NCBI RefSeq assembly: GCF_004514475.2
Contig: NZ_MYFO02000012.1
Location: 96,422-160,421 of the forward strand
Direction: 5' to 3'
Length of the DNA stretch: 64,000 nucleotides
Source of the DNA: Paenibacillus athensensis
GTDB taxonomy: Bacteria; Bacillota; Bacilli; Paenibacillales; NBRC-103111
The translations under genes and the position numbers were made by a program. A model generated the notes under the pieces. The model did no database searches and was not told where the DNA came from. It was given only the letters and a program-made list of their open reading frames with translations. This document shows positions 15,177 through 24,001 of this stretch, piece after piece (positions within the stretch are counted from its first letter, which is position 1; the number at the start of each line of letters is the position of its first letter).

Positions 15177-16753
15177 TTGGATTTCACCTCCGGCGAAGCT
15201 TTGGAATGATGGTAGGCGCGGCCTTTCCAGACGTAGCCGCGTCCCGTGACGGCGAGTCTCCACGAATCGGCAGCAAGCGCGATCAGCGCGGCGATCGACA
15301 CAGGCAGCAGAGCGCCGAGCTTGGGCGATTGGCCGTTGCGCGTGTCGATCGTCGCCTTGAGCGCCCAGCCAAGCGCACAGGCGGTGAGCGCCGGGACCAG
15401 CAGATGTAGCCAGCCGCCTGATTTGCCGGATGGCATGAAATCGGCAAAGCTGCCCCTGCCCGCGGAGATGTGGAAGCCCTCTAAGCCGGCGCCAGAGAGC
15501 AAGCCGGTTCCGAGCGCGAGCAGCGCAGCCGCAGCGGTCAGCGCGGGCAGCACGTAAAGCAGGAAATAAACAACCAGCACGGTACCGAGTAGAACATGGC
15601 TGCGGCCCGTTCCGGCGAAAATGTTTTTGCGGTAGCCCTGCCACACTTCCGCAGATGATGTGTACATCCGCATATGGATGTCGCGATGCACGTCGGCGAG
15701 CAGCAGCGGATAGCCGGCCCGCTTTACGGCACGAGCCAGCTCCATATCGTCGACGAGCGCGCCGCGGATCGCTTCGTGCCCGCCGACGGCCCTATAGGCT
15801 TCTCGGGCAATGAGCAGGCAAGCGCCATGCGCAGCGGCAAACCGCGGGTCGGCCGAGCGGCGTACGAGCGGTATCGGCAAATGGCAGGCGACGGTGAACA
15901 TCATCAGGGGCACGATCAGCCGCTCCAGCGGCGTGACGACCTCCTGCCGCGGGAAGCCGGTCACCAGGCCCGGGCCCAGCGCTTCCGCCGCTGCTGCAAA
16001 GCGGGCGAGCGCGCCTGGCTCCAGCCGCGCGTCGGCATCGAGGAAGAACAGCCACGGAGCGCGGGCCGCTTGCGCGAGCTGGTGACAGGCGAAGGCTTTG
16101 CCGGTCCAGCCGGGCGGCGGCTCTTCGCCGCGGATGACGCGCAGCTGCGGATGGGCCTGGAGGAAGGCGGCTGCCAGCTCGGCGGTTCCGTCCTCGGAAC
16201 GGTCGTCGAGTACGATTACCTCCAGCGGCGTCTCGCTTTGTGCCAGCACCGAGCGCAGGCATGCGGCGATATTGCGGGCCTCGTTGCGGGCGGGGATCAG
16301 CACGCTGATGCCAAGGGGGCCGCAGGAGCCGGTCGGCGCGGTCGCGCAGTCGGCAGGGCGGCCCTTTGGACTGGCAGGCGAGTAGCAGGCATGGAGGTCC
16401 CGGGGGCCGGCCGGCACGCGGACGGCGTAGCGGCCCTTGAGGCCGGCAGGCAGGCAATCGGCGTAGCGGCCCTTTGGACTGGCAGGCGTGCAGTCTGCGT
16501 AGCCGTCCTGGGGGACGGCCGGCGTGCAGTAGGAATCGCGGCCCGCAAGGCCGGCGGACGCTTCACGCGTGCGTACCGGACGCGTCTCGGCTGCAGAAGC
16601 GCCGCCGCATACGGCCGCAGCATCCGCGTCTGGCTGGCCCGCATCGCGCGCCGCTGCCGCTTGCTCCAGCGTCGGCAGCTGCTGGAGGTTCCAGCGCGCG
16701 AACAGCCACTGGACGCCGACGAGCGCGGCAATCAGCCACAGCAGCGCGCTCAT
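15173..16753 (-). CDS. Membrane glycosyltransferase family 2, carotenoid-linked
   Basis: 526 residues. One N-terminal helix (1-20), an unusual linker with 12-residue tandem repeats (75-134), a GT-A domain from about 148 (ISVLIPARNEARNI, VLDDRSEDGT, the DxD-like FFLDADARL, and GALVDDMELARAVKRAGY), and three C-terminal helices. Resembles CrtQ-like enzymes that add a sugar to carotenoid acids or hydroxyls. Coupled on both sides by 4-nt overlaps. The repeat linker makes it longer than usual (about 370-400 residues). Confidence 0.85.
   Translation of the reverse strand: MSALLWLIAALVGVQWLFARWNLQQLPTLEQAAAARDAGQPDADAAAVCGGASAAETRPVRTREASAGLAGRDSYCTPAVPQDGYADCTPASPKGRYADCLPAGLKGRYAVRVPAGPRDLHACYSPASPKGRPADCATAPTGSCGPLGISVLIPARNEARNIAACLRSVLAQSETPLEVIVLDDRSEDGTAELAAAFLQAHPQLRVIRGEEPPPGWTGKAFACHQLAQAARAPWLFFLDADARLEPGALARFAAAAEALGPGLVTGFPRQEVVTPLERLIVPLMMFTVACHLPIPLVRRSADPRFAAAHGACLLIAREAYRAVGGHEAIRGALVDDMELARAVKRAGYPLLLADVHRDIHMRMYTSSAEVWQGYRKNIFAGTGRSHVLLGTVLVVYFLLYVLPALTAAAALLALGTGLLSGAGLEGFHISAGRGSFADFMPSGKSGGWLHLLVPALTACALGWALKATIDTRNGQSPKLGALLPVSIAALIALAADSWRLAVTGRGYVWKGRAYHHSKASPEVKSK
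16352..16531 (-). repeat. In-frame 36-bp tandem repeat in the glycosyltransferase
   Basis: Five 12-residue units, residues 75-134, of consensus DC-x-PA-x-x-KGRYA (for example DCTPASPKGRYA and DCLPAGLKGRYA). Each unit brings a cysteine or related position. The array lies between the first helix and the catalytic domain. Confidence 0.85.
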
Positions 16754-17508
16754 GGCGCCACCCCGCGGCCGCGCCCGCCGTTACTGCGCCCGAACCAGCG
16801 GTCAAACGTGTCGCTGACCGAACGTCCAGGGCGCAGCAGGGCAGTAGCGTCGCCGGCCAGCTGTGTCGGCTCGCCGGCAATCGCCTGCGCGCGCTGGCGC
16901 TCAAGCTGGTCGGTCACAGCGTCCTCCAGCGCCTGCACGGCGGCTTTGCGGCCCAGCGCCGCCCAGTCGAGAGCCAAAGGCTCGCCGAAGCGGAGGCTGG
17001 CTTCGGGCTTTTGATGCAAGCCGAACATCAGATACAAGCTGACCGGCACGGCCAGCGCATAAGGGCAGAGGGCTAGCAGCAGGCCGGTTCCGCTGTGAAA
17101 GCCCAGCGGGCGTTTGTCGATGTGCTCGATATCCCCTTGCGGAAAAATCCAGACGCTATGCCCTTGCTCAAGCAGACCGCGGGCGTACTGCAGCGAGTCG
17201 CGGATGCCGGAGGGGCTCGTTTTGCGGATCGAGAACGCGCCGATTTTGCGGAAAAAGGCGTATTTGGCCAGCTGCTGCTCCTCCATCATCATGAAATGGG
17301 CGCGCGCCGACAGGCGGCTGACCGCTTCGTAGACCAGCAATCCGTCCCACCAGCTGCAATGGTTCATGACGTAGACGGCGGGGCGGCTCTCGACAGGGTC
17401 GACATCGCCCAGAACGGTCAAGGAATGAAAATGGCGGCGCAGCAAATAATGGCGGTTATACAACCGGAACACGGCTTCAAAGCCGGGGCGCTTGTGCGCT
17501 TCGATCAT
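16750..17508 (-). CDS. PlsC-like acyltransferase of the carotenoid operon
   Basis: 252 residues from MIEAHKRPG, chosen for AAAGGAG 8 nt upstream. Lysophospholipid acyltransferase fold: the catalytic H-x4-D is NHCSWWD near residue 60, and the second block FPQGDIEHID holds the glycerol-phosphate-like binding motif. In Bacillus and Staphylococcus carotenoid clusters an acyltransferase esterifies the sugar of the glycosylated pigment; this is the likely role. It overlaps the CruF-like gene by 32 nt and the glycosyltransferase by 4. Confidence 0.85.
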   Translation of the reverse strand: MIEAHKRPGFEAVFRLYNRHYLLRRHFHSLTVLGDVDPVESRPAVYVMNHCSWWDGLLVYEAVSRLSARAHFMMMEEQQLAKYAFFRKIGAFSIRKTSPSGIRDSLQYARGLLEQGHSVWIFPQGDIEHIDKRPLGFHSGTGLLLALCPYALAVPVSLYLMFGLHQKPEASLRFGEPLALDWAALGRKAAVQALEDAVTDQLERQRAQAIAGEPTQLAGDATALLRPGRSVSDTFDRWFGRSNGGRGRGVAP

Positions 17509-18205
17509 GGCGCAGACTCCTTTCCGCCGCAAGCAGCGCGATTGCGGCAATCGCTGCAGAGGCCCACAGCGCTTCTTTGACGGCTAAAAGCCCGAACATC
17601 AGCAGCATGCCCTGATACAACCGCCACGCGCGGCGGCGCTGCCATTCAGTGGCGTCAAGCTGCGGCAGCAGCAGCGATAGCAGCGCCCCGACAGCAAACC
17701 AGGACGCAAAATTTGTCCACGGCACGCCGTACAGCCCGGCCGTCTCGTCCCAGCGCCACAAACCGCGCGCATGAGCGACCGGGTCGAGCACGAGGTCAAG
17801 CCCGGTCGCCAGCGCTCCGATCGTCAGCGCGCGAAGAGGGCGCGAGACGCCGCGCGGAATGAGCAGCGACGTATTGACAACGACGCCGACCCATGCCGCC
17901 GCAACGGCTGCGGGAACGCCAAACAAGCCGATGCCAAGCGTCGCAGTGTAGACGTAGGCGCCGAAAGGCATGCCGGTCGTTGTGCCGAGCCACTCGACGC
18001 CGAAGGCGAGCAGGGCGATGGCCAGCAGCGCGGGGGCGATTCGCAGCAGGCGGGAGCCGCTGGCGGAAGGAAGGCGCAGGGAAATGGCATACAGCGCGTA
18101 GAGGAGCAAAAAGAGCCCATTCGCAAAGCCCAGCGCCTCAGGCACGCGAAAGAAAAGCATCAGCAGCAGGCCTACCGCGTACCAGCCCCAGAATAGCAGC
18201 GCCAT
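17477..18205 (-). CDS. cruF: CruF-like carotenoid 1,2-hydratase (DUF422 membrane protein)
   Basis: 242 residues, about seven membrane helices, starting MALLFWGWY 5 nt after the crtM stop. Seen: EWLGTTTGMPFGAYVYT, GLDLVLDPVA and GLYGVPWTNFASWF, all characteristic of the carotenoid biosynthesis protein family that includes CruF, which hydrates the end of acyclic carotenoids to give a hydroxyl. In Bacillus firmus-type clusters the hydroxyl is then glycosylated. The partner glycosyltransferase and acyltransferase are encoded immediately downstream. Confidence 0.85.
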   Translation of the reverse strand: MALLFWGWYAVGLLLMLFFRVPEALGFANGLFLLLYALYAISLRLPSASGSRLLRIAPALLAIALLAFGVEWLGTTTGMPFGAYVYTATLGIGLFGVPAAVAAAWVGVVVNTSLLIPRGVSRPLRALTIGALATGLDLVLDPVAHARGLWRWDETAGLYGVPWTNFASWFAVGALLSLLLPQLDATEWQRRRAWRLYQGMLLMFGLLAVKEALWASAAIAAIALLAAERSLRHDRSAQAPRL

Positions 18206-18209
18206 TGGC

Positions 18210-19088
18210 CTAAAGCGCTGCAAGACGCGCCTGCGCTTCCTGCGTAAGCTGCGGGTAGCGCTGCAGCAGCCCGTACAAAATCGACAGCTTGGCTTTATCG
18301 CTGACAACGGCGCGCTGGCGGAACACCTGATAGCGGCTTGCCCGTACCTCGTCAAGTATCGCCATGTAGGTCTGCGCAGCCAGTTCGACGCAAAAGGCGC
18401 TGGTCGCCGGATATTGCTCCAGCTCGCGCAAGCCCAGCTGCAGCCAGCTGCCGGCAAGCTCCATCAAATGCTCCAGCATGCGAATGAAGCCGGGGTGGAC
18501 CGTACCGTTTTCGAAGTCGCGCTCCGTGCAGCCGTATTGCTGCATCAGCTCCAGCGGAATGTACCGCCGTCCCCGCTGACAGTCCTCGCCGATATCGCGG
18601 ATGATGTTGACGATCTGCATAGCCTTGCCCAAATAAACGGCCGATTCCGCCAGCCGTTCGCCGACGCGCCCTCCGTGCAAAATCGGCACGAGCATACTGC
18701 CCACTGTGCCCGCGACCAGGTAGCAGTAATGCTCCAGCTGCTCCACCGTGTCGTATCGGGTCAACGACGTGTCGAGCCGTTGTCCGGCCATTTGCAGGAA
18801 ATACGGCTCCGGCGACAACGCAAACTCGCTGAACAGCCAGCGCAGCGCCGGCCAAATAAAATGCCCCTCTGCCGACTCCAGCGAGCGGAAGCGGTCCTCC
18901 AGCTCCTCCAAGGTGTACGGGGAGCGCTCAGGCTCGTCGACGGAATCGTCGATCATGCGGCAAAAGGCATACATGACGTGCACAGCCTCCCGCTTGGGAC
19001 TTTCCAGGAAGCTGAATGCTTTATAGAACGAAGAGGAATGACTGCGGATCATGTGCTCACAATCGGAAAAAAAAGCCGGATGATTCAT
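18210..19088 (-). CDS. crtM: Squalene/phytoene synthase, probable CrtM
   Basis: 292 residues. Head-to-head prenyl synthase with both aspartate-rich motifs: MIDDSVDEPE near residue 45 and NIIRDIGEDCQRGRRYIP near residue 170. In Firmicutes the homologue CrtM joins two farnesyl diphosphates into C30 4,4'-diapophytoene, the first carotenoid step. C30 rather than C40 is inferred from the companion genes. Start overlaps the upstream desaturase stop by ATGA. Confidence 0.92.
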   Translation of the reverse strand: MNHPAFFSDCEHMIRSHSSSFYKAFSFLESPKREAVHVMYAFCRMIDDSVDEPERSPYTLEELEDRFRSLESAEGHFIWPALRWLFSEFALSPEPYFLQMAGQRLDTSLTRYDTVEQLEHYCYLVAGTVGSMLVPILHGGRVGERLAESAVYLGKAMQIVNIIRDIGEDCQRGRRYIPLELMQQYGCTERDFENGTVHPGFIRMLEHLMELAGSWLQLGLRELEQYPATSAFCVELAAQTYMAILDEVRASRYQVFRQRAVVSDKAKLSILYGLLQRYPQLTQEAQARLAAL

Positions 19089-20560
19089 GAATACATCTCC
19101 TTTCGTATATGCTCGGCAAGGAGCTTTGCTCCCTGCATGACGATGGGCACGCCGCCGCCGGGATGCGTCGAAGCGCCTACGGCATAAAGCCGTTCGATCG
19201 GCAGCGGCTTGAGCTGCGGCCTAAGCGGTCCGGATTGCGCGGCCGTCGGCGCGATGCCAAAGCTGCCGCCCTGATACAGTCCGATGGCTTCGGCGTCGAA
19301 TGGCGTGCGCACCTTCCGTTCGACGATGGCGCTGCGCAGACCGGGCAGCAGCTTGCGTTCGGCGTCAGCGAGCACGGCGTCCAGCAAAGCGTCGATCCGC
19401 TGCTTGATGTCGCTTTCCGCCCACATCGGCGCATTCGCCGGCGGCGCGGGGATCATCAGGTAAAGCGCCGACTCGCCGGACGGGGCCGATTCCGGGTCGA
19501 TGGCGGCCGGGTTGAACAGATAATAGGAGGGCTGCTCGGGAATAACGCCCTCGGCGAACAAGCGGCGCATACCGGCGTCAAAATCCGCAGGCAGCACGAA
19601 CTGGTGGACGGCCGCTTCCGGCCAGCGGCGGCTCGCGCCGATGTAGAGCAGCAGACAGCCGCTCGACGGCGTAAAGCGCCGCTTGGGCGCGCGGACGTGA
19701 GCGGGCAGCAGCTTGGGCAGCAACGGCGCTTCGCCGTTAAACACGACGGCGTCGTAAGGCTCAAAGCCGTCGGCGGTTTCCAGACCGCGCGCTCTTCCGT
19801 CTGCGACACGGATGCCGGTCACCTCGCTGCCGAGCTTGACGGTTACGCCGCGCCGCTCCAGCGCGGCGGACAGCTCGGCAACAAGACCGGCGTAGCCGCC
19901 TTTGAGATACCAGACGCCATAACGGTGTTCGGCATACGGGATAAAGCCGTACAATGCCGGCGTGCGGTGCGGCCCGCCGCCGATATACAGCGTCTGGAGA
20001 GAGAAGGCGTCGATCAGCCGAGGATCGCGGAAGTAGGACGCCGCGCGTGCGCGGACGCTGCGATATGCCCGCATGCGCAGCAGCAGACGCACGCTTTGCG
20101 GCGTGAGCGCCCGGCGCGCGTGGAGGAATGGCCGGTCGAGAAAGGCGCGCTTGCCTTCGGGAAACGCCCGGTCGTGATCGCGCATATAGCGGCGGAAGCC
20201 GTTTTCTTCTCCAGGGAACAAGCGGGCGATTTCGGCCAGCTGGCGCTCGGGATCGCTCCATTTTTCGAAAACGGCCCCGTCGCCGTAATGAATCCGATAC
20301 ATCGGATCGCAGGGCAGCAGCTCCAGCCGGTCAAGCCGCACGCCGGCTTCCTCCAGCAAGCCCAGCAGCAGCTCGGGCAGCAGCACAATTGTCGGGCCCT
20401 GATCGATGCGGAAGCGGCCGAACTGCTCATAGCGCAATCGTCCGCCCAAGCGGCTGGAGCGTTCGTGGAGCGTGACGGCATGACCGTCGCCTGCCAGCAG
20501 CAGCGCTGCCGTCATGCCGCCGATGCCTCCTCCGGCAATGCCGATTGACAGCCGGCTCAT
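19085..20560 (-). CDS. crtN: Diapophytoene desaturase-like flavoprotein (CrtN family)
   Basis: 491 residues. FAD motif IGIAGGGIGGMTAA at the N-terminus, the GVWYLKGGYAGL segment near residue 215, and the C-terminal VGASTHPGGGVPIVMQGAK. Members introduce double bonds into C30 diapophytoene to give diaponeurosporene or diapolycopene. Middle of the crt operon, overlapped by ATGA at both ends. Which of the two CrtN-like proteins here does which desaturation cannot be told from sequence alone. Confidence 0.87.
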   Translation of the reverse strand: MSRLSIGIAGGGIGGMTAALLLAGDGHAVTLHERSSRLGGRLRYEQFGRFRIDQGPTIVLLPELLLGLLEEAGVRLDRLELLPCDPMYRIHYGDGAVFEKWSDPERQLAEIARLFPGEENGFRRYMRDHDRAFPEGKRAFLDRPFLHARRALTPQSVRLLLRMRAYRSVRARAASYFRDPRLIDAFSLQTLYIGGGPHRTPALYGFIPYAEHRYGVWYLKGGYAGLVAELSAALERRGVTVKLGSEVTGIRVADGRARGLETADGFEPYDAVVFNGEAPLLPKLLPAHVRAPKRRFTPSSGCLLLYIGASRRWPEAAVHQFVLPADFDAGMRRLFAEGVIPEQPSYYLFNPAAIDPESAPSGESALYLMIPAPPANAPMWAESDIKQRIDALLDAVLADAERKLLPGLRSAIVERKVRTPFDAEAIGLYQGGSFGIAPTAAQSGPLRPQLKPLPIERLYAVGASTHPGGGVPIVMQGAKLLAEHIRKEMYS

Positions 20561-22077
20561 CGGCGGATCGCCCCTTTCGCGTTTATGCCGGCGCGGTCTG
20601 ACGGGCTGGCGGTAAGCATGGCGCAGGTGATTTTGGCCGACTCCAGGATCGTCGGCAGTCCGCTGCCCGGATGAGTGCCGCCTCCGACCAGCCAGCAGCG
20701 CTCCAGCTCCTCAAAGCGATTGTGCGGACGCAGGGTCAGCATCTGATCGAGCGAATGAGCCAGATTAAACGTAGCGCCGTGATAGACATCGAGTCCGTCC
20801 CGCCAATCCCAAGGAGTTACGACGCGTTCGCAGACAATGGCCTCCTCCAGTTTTTGCAGCTCGGGGTACGACTTCAGCCGGTCGAGCACGCGTCGGCGAA
20901 ACGGGCCTGCTTCTCGCTCCCAGTCGATGGGGGCCTGCGTATTCGGCACGGGCACGAGTAACAGCAAGGCGGATTGACCGGCAGGCGCGAGCGTCGGATC
21001 GAGCGGGCTCGGGTTATGGATGTAGATCGAAGGCTCGTCGGACAGCTTTTGCCGGGACGTAATATCGTCGACGTTGCTGCGGTAATCGGCTGCAAACAGC
21101 ACAGTATGGTGCGGCAGGTCGATCATCCGGTCGAGGCCGAGGTAGAGCATGAAGGTCGAGCAGGAAAATTTTTTGCGCGCCAGCTTTGCCGGTCCGTATT
21201 TGCGCAGCACGCCCGGCGCGAACAGCCGGGAAGCGGCTTGGGAGAAATCGGCGCCGATGATCACGTCGTCTGCTTCCTCGCGTCTGCCGTCCTCCAGCAG
21301 CAAGCCGACGGCGCGGCCGTCCTGCACCAGTACTTGCCGTACCGCGGCGCCAAGCTCGATGCGCCCACCGTCGGCGCGCACGGCATCAGCCATCGCTTCG
21401 CAAAGTCGGTTGATGCCGCCGACCGGATGCATCAGCCCGTAGCGGTGCTCCAGATAGGACAGGATGGTAAACGTTCCCGGACACTCCCACGGCGACATGC
21501 CCAAATATTTGGATTGAAAGCAAAAGGCGGTTTTTAACCGTTCGTCGCGAAAATAAGCGGACAGCCGGCTGTATACGGTGCCGGTTGCATGCAGCTTAGG
21601 CAGCGCCCGCGCCATATCGCCGGCCACATAGTCCCGCCAGCTGTTGAACGGACGCTCCAGCAGCGGCGCAATTCGCGCGAACTTTTCGGCCTCGTCGCGC
21701 ATAAATCGCGCATAGCCGGCGCCTTCGCCGGGAAATAGCGCTTCAATGCGCCGCTGCATCAGCGCCCGGTCGGTCGTGGCGTTCAGCTGGACGTCGCCGA
21801 ATTGGAGCCGGTACATCGGCTCCAGCGGCACCAACCGGACGTGATCCTCCAGCCGTCGTCCGGTCATGGCGAACAGCTCCTGCCATTTATGCGGCATCAT
21901 CAGGAACGTGGCGCCGCGATCAAAATGAAACTCGCCAAGCGTCAGCCGCGATGAACGTCCGCCTACCTGCGGCTGTTTTTCGTAGACGGCCACATCGAGT
22001 CCCTGAGCGGCCAGAAGCATAGCGGCGGCAAGGCCGCCCGGCCCGGCGCCAACGATCAACACCTTGCGTTTTTTCAT
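20557..22077 (-). CDS. CrtI/CrtN-family carotenoid desaturase, first gene of the crt operon
   Basis: 506 residues behind AAAGGAG. N-terminal VLIVGAGPGGLAAAMLLA, HRYGLMHPVGGINRL near residue 220 and the C-terminal GGGTHPGSGLPTILES mark a carotenoid desaturase of the CrtI/CrtN group. Closer in style to the CrtNc or 3,4-desaturase branch, which fits the CruF product needing a 3,4 double bond, but this is inference. Transcribed from the promoter carrying the CarH-type repeats. Confidence 0.85.
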   Translation of the reverse strand: MKKRKVLIVGAGPGGLAAAMLLAAQGLDVAVYEKQPQVGGRSSRLTLGEFHFDRGATFLMMPHKWQELFAMTGRRLEDHVRLVPLEPMYRLQFGDVQLNATTDRALMQRRIEALFPGEGAGYARFMRDEAEKFARIAPLLERPFNSWRDYVAGDMARALPKLHATGTVYSRLSAYFRDERLKTAFCFQSKYLGMSPWECPGTFTILSYLEHRYGLMHPVGGINRLCEAMADAVRADGGRIELGAAVRQVLVQDGRAVGLLLEDGRREEADDVIIGADFSQAASRLFAPGVLRKYGPAKLARKKFSCSTFMLYLGLDRMIDLPHHTVLFAADYRSNVDDITSRQKLSDEPSIYIHNPSPLDPTLAPAGQSALLLLVPVPNTQAPIDWEREAGPFRRRVLDRLKSYPELQKLEEAIVCERVVTPWDWRDGLDVYHGATFNLAHSLDQMLTLRPHNRFEELERCWLVGGGTHPGSGLPTILESAKITCAMLTASPSDRAGINAKGAIRR

Positions 22078-22146
22078 AGCAATCTCCTTTCGGGCCTTAC
22101 TGCGGATGATGCGGGAACGGTTTATACGGTATGCGCATAGACAACA

Positions 22147-22218
22147 TATACAAAATGCGTTAATATCTTATACAAATACTATACTAAACTTATACAAATG
22201 GTCAACTGTTTTGTATAA
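22147..22218. promoter_or_regulatory. Divergent crt promoter with CarH-type operator array
   Basis: TATACAAA-type copies start at 22147, 22169, 22180 (TATACTAA) and 22191, in exact multiples of 11 bp, and one inverted copy TTTTGTATAA lies at 22209-22218. On the minus strand a promoter TTGACC (22205-22200), 16 bp spacer, TATAGT (22183-22178) reads into the crt operon, with repeats inside the spacer and just downstream. Thermus CarH is known to bind 11-bp direct repeats of the form nTnnnACAn; TTATACA at 22168 and 22190 fits this. Confidence 0.75.
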
Positions 22219-22309
22219 GTTTCGGGCAGTCTGACGGCGCTAGTGGCAGTTGCTGCGGCGTCAAGCGGGGATGGACAGTCAGGATGCGGGAAAGCGAGGG
22301 GGAGATCGG

Positions 22310-23854
22310 ATGAAAACGAGCGTATGTGTGATTGGAGCGGGAATCGGCGGCCTGATGGCCGGCGCGTATTTGGCCCAGGCGGGCTATGCGGTAACGATTT
22401 TGGAAAAAGCGGCGACAGTTGGCGGTTCGGCGGGCTGGTATGTGCGGCGCAACCGGCGGTTTCCGACCGGCGCGACGCTGGCTTTTGGACTCGAAGCGGG
22501 TGGGCTGCTGCGCAGCAGGCTGGAGGAGCTTGGCGTGGAGCTGGAGGCGGAGGAGCTGGAGCATCCGATGGATATCGTGCTGCCCGACCGCAAGGTGGCG
22601 GTGCTGCGCAATGCTGCAGCCTGGGAGGAGGAGCTGGCCCAGCGGTTTCCCGAGCAGCGCGCAGCGACCCTTCGCTTCTGGCGGGAGCTGGAAGCGATCA
22701 GCCATGCGGTGCTCGGTGTCACGGGGACGGGAGCGGCCCTGCCTGTGCGGCGGCCGGCCGATCTTGGCGGTCTGCCGGGCTACCTGCTCCGTCATCCGCG
22801 AACGGCGCTGCAGCTGGCTCGTTCTGCGCGGCGGACGGTGCTGGACCTGCTGCGGGCGCACGGGCTGGAGCACTACGAGCCGTTGGTCCGACTGCTGAAT
22901 CTGCAGCTGGTCGATGCGGTGCAGACCGATGTCAGCCGGGCCGCGCTGCTGCCGTCCAGTCTCGCGCTGACGGTCTACCGGCAGGGCAGCTTCGGGCTTG
23001 ACGGCGGGCTCGGCGGGCTTTGCGAGGCGCTGGCATCACGCATAGCCGGCTGGGGCGGCGAGATCGTCACCGCTTCCCCGGTGCAATCTGCGGTCTACAA
23101 CGCAAAGCAGCGCAAGTGGAGTGTGGAAGCTGCACGGCGCAGCGGGTTTTACGACATCGTCGTCAACAATACCGGCCTCGACCTGGAGGGCGGGTTGGCC
23201 GCTGGAGCAAACCCGCGGGCGGGAACGAAGGCAGAGCCCGGGAGGGCGCTGCCGGTTGAGTTGCAGCCGCAGCCGCACGCGGGAGCTTGGGGCGCGTTTC
23301 GTCTGGATGCGGTGCTGGACGAGACGGGCTTTGAGGCCTGTCTGCCGCGGCTGGCGCTGCCCTTTGCGTATCAAATCGCACCGGATTGCCAGCATGACCG
23401 GCTGTTCGGAGACGAGCACGGCCCTGTATACGTCACCTTTCAGCGTACGCTGGACGGCAAGGGGCGGCCGGTTATCGGAGAAGTGACGATGACGGCGACG
23501 GTGCATACCGATACCTGGCGCTGGCTGGCCTGCTCTGATGAAGCGTATGCGGCCCAAAAGCAACAGGCCGGCGAAGCGCTCTGGCGCGAAATCGCCAAGA
23601 TTGCCGACTTGCGCCGGCACGTGCGGTCTGCCGACATCGGTACGCCGCGGACCTATCTGCGCTATATCGGCAAAGCCGAGGTCGGCGGCTTCCCGCTGAC
23701 GGTCGAGCGCGCGCTGCTGCGGCCTGCGGGCGTACGTACGTCCGTACCCGGCTTGTACCATGCGGGCGAGACGGTTTTTCCGGGGCCGGGCACACTTTCG
23801 GCTGCGCTTAGCGGGATGTATGCGGCGCGGGCGATTGGCCGCGATTACCGTTAA
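22310..23854 (+). CDS. CrtISO/CrtD-like FAD oxidoreductase, divergent from the crt operon
   Basis: 514 residues from MKTSVCVIG behind GGGGGAG. N-terminal FAD fold VIGAGIGGLMAGAYLAQAG, a substrate domain, and a C-terminal GLYHAGETVFPGPGTLSAALSG typical of the carotenoid isomerase, CrtD and retinol saturase branch of the CrtI superfamily. Distinct from the three minus-strand paralogues, it shares their regulatory region. Possible roles: isomerisation or saturation of the pigment. The exact reaction is unknown. Confidence 0.75.
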   Translation: MKTSVCVIGAGIGGLMAGAYLAQAGYAVTILEKAATVGGSAGWYVRRNRRFPTGATLAFGLEAGGLLRSRLEELGVELEAEELEHPMDIVLPDRKVAVLRNAAAWEEELAQRFPEQRAATLRFWRELEAISHAVLGVTGTGAALPVRRPADLGGLPGYLLRHPRTALQLARSARRTVLDLLRAHGLEHYEPLVRLLNLQLVDAVQTDVSRAALLPSSLALTVYRQGSFGLDGGLGGLCEALASRIAGWGGEIVTASPVQSAVYNAKQRKWSVEAARRSGFYDIVVNNTGLDLEGGLAAGANPRAGTKAEPGRALPVELQPQPHAGAWGAFRLDAVLDETGFEACLPRLALPFAYQIAPDCQHDRLFGDEHGPVYVTFQRTLDGKGRPVIGEVTMTATVHTDTWRWLACSDEAYAAQKQQAGEALWREIAKIADLRRHVRSADIGTPRTYLRYIGKAEVGGFPLTVERALLRPAGVRTSVPGLYHAGETVFPGPGTLSAALSGMYAARAIGRDYR

Positions 23855-23962
23855 ATGCGCTGGCCGCGAGGAAGGTCGCACTTATGGTTGGAGCACGCGC
23901 ATGCGCAAAAACCCATAAGTCCGCAAGGGATTCACAGGCGTATTCATGCTTCCATAAAATAA

Positions 23963-23994
23963 AAAGCCCGTCGGAGCCAATCTCCACGGGCTTT
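23963..23994. terminator. Terminator between the CrtISO-like gene and trhO
   Basis: A 9-bp stem (AAAGCCCGT with ACGGGCTTT) plus an inner GGAG/CTCC pair. The minus strand continues into T-rich sequence, so it chiefly serves trhO; it may act on both convergent genes. The 23855-23962 gap shows nothing else. Confidence 0.85.
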
Positions 23995-24001
23995 ATCGGC
24001 A

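Noticed and set aside
15674..17014. A 446-codon plus-strand frame across the glycosyltransferase and acyltransferase genes
   Set aside because: No family features; both minus-strand genes have clear catalytic motifs and coupled starts.
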